This document shows, piece by piece, positions 16,964-24,741 of a stretch of DNA of 64,000 nt (the first letter of the stretch is position 1; every line of letters begins with the position of its first letter). A model generated the notes under the pieces. The model saw only the letters and a list, made by a program, of their open reading frames with translations. It was not told the DNA's origin and did not search any database. The position numbers and the translations under genes were made by a program. The stretch is from an uncultured Haliea sp. (GTDB lineage: Bacteria > Pseudomonadota > Gammaproteobacteria > Pseudomonadales > Halieaceae), in NCBI GenBank assembly GCA_947258585.1, contig CAMYIZ010000047.1, forward strand, positions 1 through 64,000, given 5' to 3'.

Positions 16964-17326
16964 TCATTCCCGGGTGCCGGATGCCGCTGGTGCAGTCACG
17001 GTCGGTGCCAGCATTTGCATCGACAAGGCACATCCCGTCATGACGCAACCCTTCTCTGATTTATCGGCGCCACAGCAATCCTCTTCGCCATGCAGCGCAT
17101 CGTCGACATCACGCATTGCCTTGTGGTCAGGGTTTTCGGCAGCGTTCTGAAAGGTCGTGGCCAGCCCGACCGCTTTGTCGCCCATGGTGCAATAGGTGAG
17201 CACTGCTGCGGAAGAGGTCTGCCACAGCAACGCCATTATCAATAGAACGACAACACCTATGTACCGGATCACCCAATTGCACCTTTGCCTATAACCGAAG
17301 CGTCGATACTCTGTGCGATAGATCAA
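16964..17326 (-). CDS. Small Cys-rich exported protein preceding cusCBA
   Basis: A 120-residue frame with TTG start (or a later start near residue 20). Residues 19-42 form one hydrophobic segment (IRYIGVVVLLIMALLWQTSSAA), likely a signal peptide or anchor. The mature part has Cys residues in TYCTMGD, EEDCCGAD and GCVMTGCAL, with a Met-rich end. It lies between the copper-box palindrome and cusC and is probably the first gene of the operon. No family was recognised. A periplasmic Cu(I)-binding or sensing role is inference from the Cys/Met content and position. Confidence 0.6.
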   Translation of the reverse strand: MIYRTEYRRFGYRQRCNWVIRYIGVVVLLIMALLWQTSSAAVLTYCTMGDKAVGLATTFQNAAENPDHKAMRDVDDALHGEEDCCGADKSEKGCVMTGCALSMQMLAPTVTAPAASGTRE

Positions 17327-17421
17327 TCTCTACCGGTTTCTTCCCTACCCTGCTCTATGAATCGAGGATAACGAAGGCTTTTCATTGCCAATAATAAGAA
17401 AGCAGAACCAACAAAAAGATT

Positions 17422-17453
17422 ACCCCAAGATTACATCTTTGTAATCTTGGGGT
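17422..17453. promoter_or_regulatory. Copper-box palindrome upstream of the cus operon
   Basis: ACCCCAAGATTAC (17422-17434) and GTAATCTTGGGGT (17441-17453) are a perfect 13-bp inverted repeat around ATCTTT. The core ATTACA-N4-TGTAAT at 17430-17445 has the form of CopR/CusR operators and recurs between copRS and the cop operon at 35055-35070. It lies about 110 bp before the first minus-strand frame. An extra GATTAC half-site stands at 17418. Binding by CopR is inferred. Confidence 0.7.
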
Positions 17454-17540
17454 CATGCTACGGAAAGGGGCTCCCTTCTATGCTCAATCACGACGGTTTC
17501 ATATTTCATGATATGCATTGATGACTATCGAAATCATTTA

Positions 17541-17870
17541 GGGATCCTCTGAACAAGTCATGATTTCAGTCGCACAGGGCTCAAAATGTTGATTCCTGGT
17601 CATAAATTTCCCAGTTTGGGGGTTCTATCCGCCTCGCTGCCGGGTAATTCCCGAGCAGCGGGCGTACTAACCCTATGTTGCCAAGTATGGCCTGGCGCGC
17701 AGAAGGTTGGCGAACGCTGCGAGCACTATCAATCGGTTATGATTTTTCTGCAGGCCCCGGTAGCGAACTTTGCTATAGCCGAAGATCCGCTTGATTGTCA
17801 GAAACGGTTGCTCGACTTTGGCCCGAATACTGGCCTTCATTCTCTCGACCTCATGCAGCAGACTGTTCTC
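17541..17870 (-). mobile_element. IS5-family insertion sequence, 3' remnant
   Basis: The stretch starts after a TTAG tetranucleotide (17538-17541) with GGATCCTCTGAACAAGTC, which resembles the GG...CGAACAAG ends of IS5-group elements whose target is YTAR. It contains the C-terminal part of a transposase on the minus strand and breaks off near 17,870, where an unrelated peptidase sequence begins. The 5' part of the element and the second end are missing, so it cannot move by itself. Confidence 0.6.
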
Positions 17871-17945
17871 GTGCTCTCTGTAATTGCGCATGCCGGCACT
17901 GAGATTCAAAGCGATATGGAACAAGCCTTTGGCGCGGCGGCACAA
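17673..17945 (-). pseudogene. IS5-family transposase, C-terminal fragment
   Basis: The frame encodes ERMKASIRAKVEQPFLTIKR, IFGYSKVRYRGLQKN and LAAFANLLRARPYLAT, the conserved end of IS5-type DDE transposases with the last catalytic Glu region (RAKVEHPF). The first 25 codons belong to the joined sequence and not to the transposase. The catalytic Asp residues are absent, so the fragment is inactive. Confidence 0.75.
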
Positions 17946-18170
17946 GTGCTGGGGCTGAGCGGGCTCGTATTACTGGGGAAAGATCAAATCAAGGTCTCGG
18001 ATCTGGCCTTGGGGAAATTGGAACAATTGAAACCCCTGGCGAAATCCAGATTGCTTAAGGCCTGTGCCGCCAGCATCTGGCACGCTCGGAGAGCGACACC
18101 AGTCGAGGTAGAGTTATTGCGCGCCTTTGCGAGTGTTTTGGATTGCCCTATGCCGCCTGCGATACCTTGA
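17868..18170 (+). pseudogene. M48-family metallopeptidase, C-terminal remnant
   Basis: In the plus frame, LSVIAHAGTEIQSD, VLGLSGLVLLGKD and LLKACAASIWHARRATPVEVELLRAF resemble the C-terminal end of bacterial M48-type membrane metalloproteases. The HExxH catalytic part is missing. An in-frame ORF starts at 17586 inside antisense IS sequence, so a chimeric protein could be made, but it would lack any active site. The remnant shows that the IS inserted in, or recombined with, a peptidase gene. It ends 52 bp before the copper ATPase. Confidence 0.55.
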
Positions 18171-18222
18171 CGATCAGCCCTCCGAAGTAATTGAAAATGC
18201 CACCAAAGGCGCAGGAGACACG

Positions 18223-20526
18223 ATGAAAACGAGCGTTATTGAAGTGCACGCCATGCTGTCGGTATTGAGCGTCGACGAAGTGGAAAAGCGGATCGGCGAG
18301 GTGCCGGGTGTCGAAAGCGTTACCGTGAATTTCGCTGCGGGAAACGCCACCGTGCGCTACGACGAAACCCGACTTGAGGTCGCCGATATCAAGTCGGCCG
18401 TGCGCCAACGTGGGCACGATCCGGACGCGCCCGCCGCTACTCCGGCACCCGTACCGGGCGCTTCTCCTGCCGACGAACACAAAGACCCTAAGGTGGAGGC
18501 CCGGGGCGCAAAGCCTCACAAGCCTGAAGCGGCCAGCCATTCTGGTCACGACAACCATGACAAGCACGAGGGCCACTCTCCCGCGATGTTCCGGAACCGT
18601 TTCTGGCTCTCGCTGGCTCTTACCTTTCCGGTGGTGTTCTGGTCGGCACATATCCAGGAGCTCCTCGGCTACCGGGCCCCGGAGTTCCCCGGATCAGACT
18701 GGATAGGGCCCGTGCTCGCCACGGTCGTCTTCGTCTACGGCGGTCTGGTTTTCCTGCAGGGAGCATGGCGGGAACTGAAGGATCGACTGCTTGGGATGAT
18801 GACGCTTATCTCGCTTGCCATCACGGTCGCCTTCCTGTTCTCCTGGATCGTTCAGCTCGGGCTGATCGAGGCGAATGCGCTGTGGTGGGAGTTGGCCACG
18901 CTGGTCACGATCATGCTCCTTGGCCACTGGATCGAGATGCGGTCCATCAATCAGGCTGAAGGGGCATTGAAGGAGCTGGCCAAGCTCCTTCCGGACACCG
19001 CGACGCGGATCACCGATGGGGGCGAGGAGAAGGTCGCAGTCAGCGCGTTGCAGAACGGTGACCTCCTGCTGGTGCGTCCGGGTGAGAGCGTTCCTGCGGA
19101 CGGGGTGGTCCGCAAGGGCGAGAGCGCTATCAACGAGGCGATGATCACCGGGGAGTCCAGGCCGGTGAAGAAGCGGGAAGGCGACGAGGTGATCGCCGCC
19201 ACGATCAACGGAGAAGGGTCTCTGCGCGTTGAGGTTACCGGGACGGGGGAGAAGACCAAGCTCTCCGGCATCATGCGACTCGTGGCCGATGCGCAGAAAT
19301 CCAAATCCAGAGCGCAGCACCTGGCGGACCGCGCGGCCCGGCTTCTGACCTTCGTGGCCATAGGCGCCGCCGCAATCACCCTGGGTGTGTGGCAGCTGTT
19401 GGGGGCCGCGATCGACTTTTCCGTGGTGCGGATGGTGACGGTGCTGGTAATTGCCTGTCCCCACGCGCTCGGACTGGCAGTGCCGTTGGTGGTGGCCATC
19501 TCCACGACGCTGGGGGCCCGCAACGGTCTTTTGGTGCGTGACCGGCGTGGGCTCGAGGAGGCCCGCAACCTCGACACTGTGATTTTCGACAAGACAGGAA
19601 CGTTGACGCTCGGCGAGTTCCGGGTGGTGGCCATGTCCGTTGCGGAAGGTCTGACGGAGGACGAAGCGCTTCGCATTGCGTCTGGCATTGAAGCGGAGTC
19701 CGAGCACCCGATCGCTCGGGGTATTGTGAAGACTGCAGAGGACAAAGGCATAGAGATTCCTGCCGCCGAAAGCTTCCGCGCGCTCACCGGCAAGGGCGTG
19801 GCGGCCATGATCGGCGGCACCGAGTACCACATGGGCGGCCCGGCGCTCCTTAAGACGGAGAAAGTCCAGGTACCACCGGCGCTTCAGGAGACGGCCGAGG
19901 CCGCAGCCAGCCGCGGGCAGGCGGCGATCTATCTCCTTAGTGAAGGCCAGGCCCTGGCCGTTTACGCCGTGGCGGACGCGATTCGTGAGGAGAGCCGCGA
20001 AGCTATCGCGGCACTGCATGCAAGGGGGATCCAGGTGGCTATGCTGACGGGCGACGCGCAGGCCGTGGCCGATGCCGTCGCGAAGGAGCTTGGAATCGAC
20101 ACCGTGTTCGCGGAAGTGTTGCCCGACGACAAGGCCAACAAGGTTCGTGAGCTTCAGGCCCAGGGGAAGAAAGTTGCGATGATTGGCGACGGCGTGAACG
20201 ACGCACCGGCCCTGGCCACGGCCGATATCGGGATCGCCATCGGTGCAGGGGCTGACGTCGCCGTCGAGGCCGGACACATCGTGCTCGTGAGGTCCGACCC
20301 CCGCGACATTCCCCGGATCATTACCCTGAGCAGGGCCACGTACCGGAAGATGATCCAGAATCTCTGGTGGGCGGCAGGCTACAACATCCTCGCGATTCCG
20401 CTGGCCGCCGGTGTGCTTGCGCCATGGGGCATCCTGCTCACTCCGGCCGTGGGTGCGGTGCTTATGTCAGCGAGCACGGTGGTGGTGGCGATCAACGCGC
20501 AACTGTTGAAGCGGGTCAAACTATGA
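18223..20526 (+). CDS. copB: CopB-type (CPH) copper-exporting P1B ATPase
   Basis: This 767-residue membrane ATPase pumps copper out of the cytoplasm. An N-terminal ferredoxin-like domain (residues 1-65) lacks the usual CxxC pair, and a His-rich segment HSGHDNHDKHEGH follows. Visible motifs are MITGESRPV (actuator), VIACPHALGLAVP (CPH metal site of the P1B-3 class), DKTGTLT, SEHPIARGIV and GDGVNDAPAL. The start at ATG 18223 follows GGAGA and precedes the domain; the frame upstream to 18127 is remnant sequence. GC content is visibly higher than in the cus block, so it came from another source. It heads a plus-strand run of small copper-associated genes. Confidence 0.92.
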   Translation: MKTSVIEVHAMLSVLSVDEVEKRIGEVPGVESVTVNFAAGNATVRYDETRLEVADIKSAVRQRGHDPDAPAATPAPVPGASPADEHKDPKVEARGAKPHKPEAASHSGHDNHDKHEGHSPAMFRNRFWLSLALTFPVVFWSAHIQELLGYRAPEFPGSDWIGPVLATVVFVYGGLVFLQGAWRELKDRLLGMMTLISLAITVAFLFSWIVQLGLIEANALWWELATLVTIMLLGHWIEMRSINQAEGALKELAKLLPDTATRITDGGEEKVAVSALQNGDLLLVRPGESVPADGVVRKGESAINEAMITGESRPVKKREGDEVIAATINGEGSLRVEVTGTGEKTKLSGIMRLVADAQKSKSRAQHLADRAARLLTFVAIGAAAITLGVWQLLGAAIDFSVVRMVTVLVIACPHALGLAVPLVVAISTTLGARNGLLVRDRRGLEEARNLDTVIFDKTGTLTLGEFRVVAMSVAEGLTEDEALRIASGIEAESEHPIARGIVKTAEDKGIEIPAAESFRALTGKGVAAMIGGTEYHMGGPALLKTEKVQVPPALQETAEAAASRGQAAIYLLSEGQALAVYAVADAIREESREAIAALHARGIQVAMLTGDAQAVADAVAKELGIDTVFAEVLPDDKANKVRELQAQGKKVAMIGDGVNDAPALATADIGIAIGAGADVAVEAGHIVLVRSDPRDIPRIITLSRATYRKMIQNLWWAAGYNILAIPLAAGVLAPWGILLTPAVGAVLMSASTVVVAINAQLLKRVKL

Positions 20527-20586
20527 GCTTGTCCGGGCGGGTCCCGCCTCCCATTCCATGCAAAAGCGAACTAGCAGGAATTCATC

Positions 20587-21240
20587 ATGACAGAACACAT
20601 TGCACATACTGGAGCCTGGGGGGTCGCGCTGATCGTGATCGTCGTAGTCTCCTGGTTTCTTTACCGCTACCTTGCGCCCAGAACTTGGAAAGAATGGGCG
20701 AGCGCAGGCATCGTGCAGGCCTTTATCATTGCACTTTATGCCGAGATGTACGGGTTTCCGCTCACCATCTATCTTCTCGTCCGGTTTTTCGGCCTCGATC
20801 AGAGTGATCTCAGCGCCAGCCTCTGGTCCACGCTGTTGGGTGTCGGCGAGACCGGCATGATGATCGCAATGCTTCTCGGATACGCGCTCTTGTTCGTCGG
20901 CATCGGGATATTTATGGAAGGCTGGCGCGAACTGCACAAGGCCCAGAAGGAAAACAGGCTGGTCACGGATCGTCTCTATGGATTGGTGCGGCACCCGCAG
21001 TACACCGGCCTCTTCGTAGCGCTTTTTGGCGAGGGCATCGTACATTGGCCCACCATTTTTTCCGTCGCACTGTTCCCCGTCATTGTCGTCGCTTACTACC
21101 TGCTGGCGAGAAGCGAGGAAAGAAAAGTCGAAGAGGAATTCGGTGACACGTATCGCGCTTACCGCAAGCGGGTGCCGATGTTCATCCCGCGCTGGGGGCA
21201 ATGGCGCGCCATGAACACAATGACATCCAAAAGCGAGTAG
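20587..21240 (+). CDS. Isoprenylcysteine carboxyl methyltransferase-like membrane protein
   Basis: The 217-residue protein has about five membrane helices and the ICMT/PEMT signature near the C-terminus: RLYGLVRHPQYTGLFVALFGEG, then YYLLARSEERKVEEEFGDTYRAYRKRVPMFIP. Bacterial members methylate unknown substrates with SAM. It lies 60 bp after the copper ATPase gene and 6 bp before a small His-tailed membrane protein, so cotranscription is likely. Proteins of this type often accompany copper ATPase genes in islands; the reason is not known. The start at ATG 20587 has AGGAA upstream. Confidence 0.8.
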   Translation: MTEHIAHTGAWGVALIVIVVVSWFLYRYLAPRTWKEWASAGIVQAFIIALYAEMYGFPLTIYLLVRFFGLDQSDLSASLWSTLLGVGETGMMIAMLLGYALLFVGIGIFMEGWRELHKAQKENRLVTDRLYGLVRHPQYTGLFVALFGEGIVHWPTIFSVALFPVIVVAYYLLARSEERKVEEEFGDTYRAYRKRVPMFIPRWGQWRAMNTMTSKSE

Positions 21241-21246
21241 AGAACG

Positions 21247-21441
21247 ATGAAACACATCCTGATGATGGTAATCGGCTGCGCCCTGGCGCTGCTGCTGATT
21301 TTTCTCCTGCCCGCCATGGGGTTGGGCAGCGGCTGGGTGCTTGCCATAGTGATTGGGGCAATGATGCTCTGCCACTTGATGCACTTCGGCATGCACGACG
21401 ATGAAAAGAACGGAGAGAGCGACCATGAACACCGACACTGA
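21247..21441 (+). CDS. Small His-tailed membrane protein, DUF2933-like
   Basis: A 64-residue protein with two hydrophobic helices and LCHLMHFGMHDDEKN followed by a His-rich end DHEHRH. The pattern of a membrane hairpin ending in LxHLMHxxMH matches that of the DUF2933 protein at 23307, suggesting a related family. It lies 6 bp downstream of the ICMT-like gene and its end overlaps the next gene by 17 bases. A copper-handling role is inferred from the His/Met content and location only. Confidence 0.65.
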   Translation: MKHILMMVIGCALALLLIFLLPAMGLGSGWVLAIVIGAMMLCHLMHFGMHDDEKNGESDHEHRH

Positions 21442-21772
21442 TCAGAACGACAGCCCCGCCTCAGGAAATGTCCGGCCGCCGTCGTGTCCCTCGCTGTATC
21501 TCAACCCCAAATACCTGGGACTGGCCTTCGGCGCGACCGGCGTGCTGTTCTACTTAGGCTGCATGCTGACGATGGCTACCGTGTCGCATGACAAGGCCGT
21601 GGTCTTCTTCAACAGTCTGTTACACGGTCTCGACGTGGGGCCGATTCTGAAAACCAGCGTACCTGTTCCCCAGGTCGCGCTGGGCCTGGTCACTACCTTC
21701 GTCCTGTGCTGGTTCGCGGGGGTATTGATCGCGGGAATTTACAACCTGGGCGCCAGTTTGGGCAGGGAGTAA
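21425..21772 (+). CDS. DUF5676-type membrane protein
   Basis: The 115-residue protein has LYLNPKYLGLAFGATGVLFY, HGLDVGPIL and a C-terminal helix WFAGVLIAGIYNLGASL, as in the DUF5676 family of two-helix membrane proteins. The ATG at 21425 lies inside the preceding gene, after a GGAGAG box, and was chosen over an in-frame ATG at 21401. Function is unknown; the family occurs repeatedly in metal islands. It is followed within 5 bp by the chimeric ATPase gene. Confidence 0.7.
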   Translation: MNTDTDQNDSPASGNVRPPSCPSLYLNPKYLGLAFGATGVLFYLGCMLTMATVSHDKAVVFFNSLLHGLDVGPILKTSVPVPQVALGLVTTFVLCWFAGVLIAGIYNLGASLGRE

Positions 21773-21776
21773 TCAG

Positions 21777-23255
21777 ATGGAAGCTACGCCGGACAGAACA
21801 TCAGAATACCAGGCGGACAGTCTGTCGCTGATCGGCGCCATTGCCCTGGGCACGGGCGTCATGATCGGCGCCACCATCAACAAGGAAGGCATGCTCCAGG
21901 TGCGCGCCACCCGCGTGGGAGCCGATATCTTCCTGTCACAGGTCGTCCGGCTGGTGGAGCAGGCGCAGGGTTCAAGGGTGCCTATCCAGGAATTCGCCGA
22001 CAAGGTGACCGCCAAATTCGTCCCGGGGGTTATTGTCATTAGCCTGGCGAGTCTGGTGGTCTGGCTGCTGTTCGCCGAGCCGCTTCGGCCAATTCTTTAC
22101 TGGGGCGCCGAATTCCTGCCCTGGGTCAACCCGGAACTTTCACCCTTAATGCTGGGTATTCTGTCGGCAGTTTCAGTGCTCGTGATCGCCTGCCCCTGCG
22201 CCTTGGGGCTCGCCACTCCCACTGCCATCATGGTGGGCTCGGGACTGGGCGCAGAATCCGGGGTGCTAATCCGCTCCGGCGAAGCCATTCAGTCCCTAAA
22301 GGACATCAAGGCGGTGGTCCTCGACAAGACCGGTACCATCACCAAAGGCGAACCCGCGCTCACCGACGTGATTGCCACCGCTGGCTTCAACGAGTCTGAT
22401 GTGCTCCGATTCGCGGCGTCGGTGGAAGCCGGCTCCGAGCACCCCCTGGGACAGGCCATCGTGACCCGCGCCCGGGACAAGGGCCTGGATGTTCCCACCG
22501 TCACCGACTTCCGCGCCATTACCGCCCGCGGGGTGGAAGGCCGCGTCGACGACCAACTCATTCGCGTCGGCAGCCGCCGGCTCCTCAATGAAGCGGACAT
22601 CGAGCTGGGCGACCTCGAAGAGGCGATGGTTCGGCTGGAAAACGAGGGGAAGACCGCCATGCTGGTGACCGCCGGCGATCGTGCCGCCGGCATTGTCGCT
22701 GTGGCCGACACCATCAAGGAAGATTCGAAAGCCGCCATTGCCGCGCTTCATGCGTTAGGCATTCACACCGTCATGATCACCGGTGACAACGAGCGCACTG
22801 CCCGCCACGTGGCGAATCAGGTAGGGATAGACGAGGTGATGGCGGGTGTTCTACCGGAAGGCAAGGTGGACGCCATCAAGCGGCTGCAGAAAAAATATGG
22901 CCAGCTGGTGGCGATGGTAGGTGACGGCATCAACGACGCCCCGGCGCTGAAACAAGCCAACGTGGGCATCGCCATCGGCGCCGGGGCGGACGTGGCCATC
23001 GAGGCGGCGGATGTCACCCTGGTGAAGGGCGAACTCTCCAAAGTGGTGGAAGCGATTCGCCTGTCTCGCGCCACCTTCCGCAAGATCGTCGAAAACCTGT
23101 TCTGGGCCTGGTTCTACAACCTGGCGGCCATCCCCATTGCCGCCGTGGGTCTGCTCCATCCCATGATTGGGGTGATCGCCATGACCACCAGTTCCCTGTC
23201 GGTGATCGGCAACTCCCTGCGTCTCAAGCGGATGAAACTGAATGTGGATAAATAA
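21777..23255 (+). CDS. Chimeric P-type copper ATPase fused to an APC-permease N-terminus
   Basis: Residues 1-32 (MEATPDRTSEYQADSLSL to GTGVMIGA) match the start of APC-family permeases, such as the one at 31416 (AEVEDRTTRYKEGSLTLPG to GTGVMIGA). From residue 33 the protein is a CopA-type ATPase: TINKEGMLQVRATRVGAD, VIACPCALGLATPTA (CPC site), DKTGTIT, SEHPLGQAIV and GDGINDAPAL, to the last two membrane helices. Missing are the metal-binding domains, the first four helices and the TGE actuator motif. At 492 residues it is far shorter than CopA (about 700-850). Dephosphorylation should be impaired, so pumping is doubtful. The frame is intact and may still be translated. Confidence 0.85.
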   Translation: MEATPDRTSEYQADSLSLIGAIALGTGVMIGATINKEGMLQVRATRVGADIFLSQVVRLVEQAQGSRVPIQEFADKVTAKFVPGVIVISLASLVVWLLFAEPLRPILYWGAEFLPWVNPELSPLMLGILSAVSVLVIACPCALGLATPTAIMVGSGLGAESGVLIRSGEAIQSLKDIKAVVLDKTGTITKGEPALTDVIATAGFNESDVLRFAASVEAGSEHPLGQAIVTRARDKGLDVPTVTDFRAITARGVEGRVDDQLIRVGSRRLLNEADIELGDLEEAMVRLENEGKTAMLVTAGDRAAGIVAVADTIKEDSKAAIAALHALGIHTVMITGDNERTARHVANQVGIDEVMAGVLPEGKVDAIKRLQKKYGQLVAMVGDGINDAPALKQANVGIAIGAGADVAIEAADVTLVKGELSKVVEAIRLSRATFRKIVENLFWAWFYNLAAIPIAAVGLLHPMIGVIAMTTSSLSVIGNSLRLKRMKLNVDK

Positions 23256-23306
23256 TCTGACACTAATTTAACAGCGCGGCCGCAGAGTCGGCACAGGAGA
23301 AAACCA

Positions 23307-23594
23307 ATGGCAACCAAACCCGGATACTGGACCAGCCTTCACGGCGTGGCGACGCTCACACTGATTGGCGCCGCACTCTATTTTCTCTTCATGGAACACG
23401 GCGCTCACGTCCTGCCGTATCTGCCCTTTCTGATTATCCTGCTGTGCCCTCTGATGCACCTCTTTATGCACAAGGGCCATAGCGGGCACGGTCATGGAGA
23501 GAACGGTCACGGCGAACATCAACACCCAAACGCGGAAGAAGCCTATCGCCTCGGGCTGGAAGAAGGCCGAAAAAACCCGAATGACCGGCCGTAG
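23307..23594 (+). CDS. DUF2933-type His-rich membrane protein
   Basis: The 95-residue protein has a short N-terminus, two hydrophobic helices (LTLIGAALYFLFMEHG and VLPYLPFLIILLCPLMHLFM) and a His-rich tail (HKGHSGHGHGENGHGEHQH). LCPLMHLFMHxGH is the DUF2933 hallmark. An extra Asp/Glu-rich end EEAYRLGLEEGRKNP follows. The start at ATG 23307 has an AGGAGA box. The family is typical of copper clusters and probably binds metal at the membrane; the mechanism is unknown. It lies 51 bp after the chimeric ATPase gene. Confidence 0.75.
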   Translation: MATKPGYWTSLHGVATLTLIGAALYFLFMEHGAHVLPYLPFLIILLCPLMHLFMHKGHSGHGHGENGHGEHQHPNAEEAYRLGLEEGRKNPNDRP

Positions 23595-23664
23595 TTTCCT
23601 GCCAGGTCACCACCGGCAAACCAGACGGGGATACTCCCCTTGCAATTAAACCCAGGAGATAACC

Positions 23665-24081
23665 ATGGAAAACCTTACCCGAGCACTCACCATCGCCGCC
23701 ATCCTTGCCGCGCCAGCTTTCGCCCAGGATGACCACCAGCTCAGTGACACAATGCAAGACAACCCTATGGAAATGCAGAATCAGGGAATGACGGCCATGC
23801 AAGACCATATGCGGGAAATGCAAGCTCTGATGGACCGAATTCAACAAGAACAGGACCCTGAGAAACGCCAGCAGCTAATGCAGGAACATATGGCCGCCAT
23901 GCAGAAAGGTATGCAAATGATGCACGGGGACATGGAAGGTAAAACCATAGAACAGAAAAGCATGGAAGGCTGCATGAGCATGATGGGTGAGCGAATGAAT
24001 ATGATGCAGATGATGATGAAGCAGATGGGAGAACATCAGACGGAAGAGAAAAAACTGCGCAAGCACATTCACAGGAAATAG
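23665..24081 (+). CDS. Met-rich periplasmic protein, likely copper-binding
   Basis: The 138-residue protein has a signal peptide (MENLTRALTIAAILAAPAFA, cleavage near residue 20). The mature part is a long helix packed with methionine, e.g. MQKGMQMMHGDMEG and MMGERMNMMQMMMKQMGEH. Met-rich motifs of this kind bind Cu(I) in the periplasm. The start follows AGGAGA. No family name was recognised. The gene sits in the copper ATPase run and may be an analogue of the small copper sponge proteins of other islands. Confidence 0.7.
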   Translation: MENLTRALTIAAILAAPAFAQDDHQLSDTMQDNPMEMQNQGMTAMQDHMREMQALMDRIQQEQDPEKRQQLMQEHMAAMQKGMQMMHGDMEGKTIEQKSMEGCMSMMGERMNMMQMMMKQMGEHQTEEKKLRKHIHRK

Positions 24082-24149
24082 TTGGTTCAGGTGTCCAGCA
24101 TCCGACTTTCACTGACGCTGGACGCACCAATTCCCTAGCAGAAGGCGCC

Positions 24150-24521
24150 ATGCTAATGAAACACAAAGAACATCGATTGGGCGTTTCCGAAGTCAACCTG
24201 GTGACTCGTCATCTCGGTCTTCTGAGGCCGATCGACGCTGAAGAAGTGAACGCAGCCATAGCAGAGATTGACCAGCTATACGGTCTGGATGAAGTCAGTT
24301 TCGACGAAAAGTCCGCCAGGCTTAATTTCGCCTACGACGCATCCCGATTCTGTATCGACTGCGTGGAGGAAATTCTGACGAAACACGGCATCCAACCCAG
24401 GCATGACAGGTGGACGCACTTCAAGGAAGAGTATTACCGGTTCGTCGATCAGAACGTCAAGGACAATGCCCAGCATGAGCCCTGGAGTTGTCACCGTACA
24501 CCCAACCATACCAGGAAATAG
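24150..24521 (+). CDS. HMA-like ferredoxin-fold protein of metal islands
   Basis: The 123-residue protein is of the type often labelled 'cation transporter' in Pseudomonadota islands. Its first 75 residues have a ferredoxin-like alternation of strands and helices, with RFCIDCVEEILTKHG carrying a CxxC pair on the helix side. The tail TDRWTHFKEEYY-like segment and VKDNAQHEPWSCH are conserved in relatives as I recall. The CxxC could bind a soft metal, but the usual GMTCxxC loop is absent. It is the last intact gene of the copper ATPase run. ATG 24156 is an alternative start. Confidence 0.6.
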   Translation: MLMKHKEHRLGVSEVNLVTRHLGLLRPIDAEEVNAAIAEIDQLYGLDEVSFDEKSARLNFAYDASRFCIDCVEEILTKHGIQPRHDRWTHFKEEYYRFVDQNVKDNAQHEPWSCHRTPNHTRK

Positions 24522-24596
24522 TGGCCGAAGCGTCATGTCCTTGCCCCCGCATACCGAAGACAGGTGCCAAAATGAACCGGCAATTGTTGACCACGT

Positions 24597-24741
24597 CTGG
24601 CAACTGGACCACCTCAACGGTTGGATGGTGGCCAGTGTTCCGGTAGAGGAGCTGCTATTTGCCGGCACACTCGGCCTGATGTCGTGTTCTCTCTACGAAC
24701 ACCTGGATTGGCGCCAATACCTCCCCGGGTCGTCATCATGA
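24597..24741 (+). pseudogene. Membrane-protein 3' remnant, lycopene-cyclase-domain-like
   Basis: In the plus frame ending at 24741, LNGWMVASVPVEELLFAGTL and GLMSCSLYEHLDWRQYL look like the C-terminal helix pair of lycopene-cyclase-domain proteins, whose PxEE motif is conserved. Upstream codons in the frame show no homology and run into the end of the previous gene, so the 5' part is gone. The stop overlaps the EamA start as ATGA, as if the two genes had once been coupled. The assignment rests on a short match. Confidence 0.35.

Noticed and set aside
18694-20277. 527-codon open frame opposite to the copper ATPase gene
   Set aside because: It is antisense to a clear P-type ATPase and its translation is low-complexity His/Arg-rich sequence.
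23765-24196. Ser/Cys-rich minus-strand frame over the Met-rich gene
   Set aside because: The plus-strand frame has a signal peptide, a ribosome binding site and copper-type composition; the minus frame is its complement.
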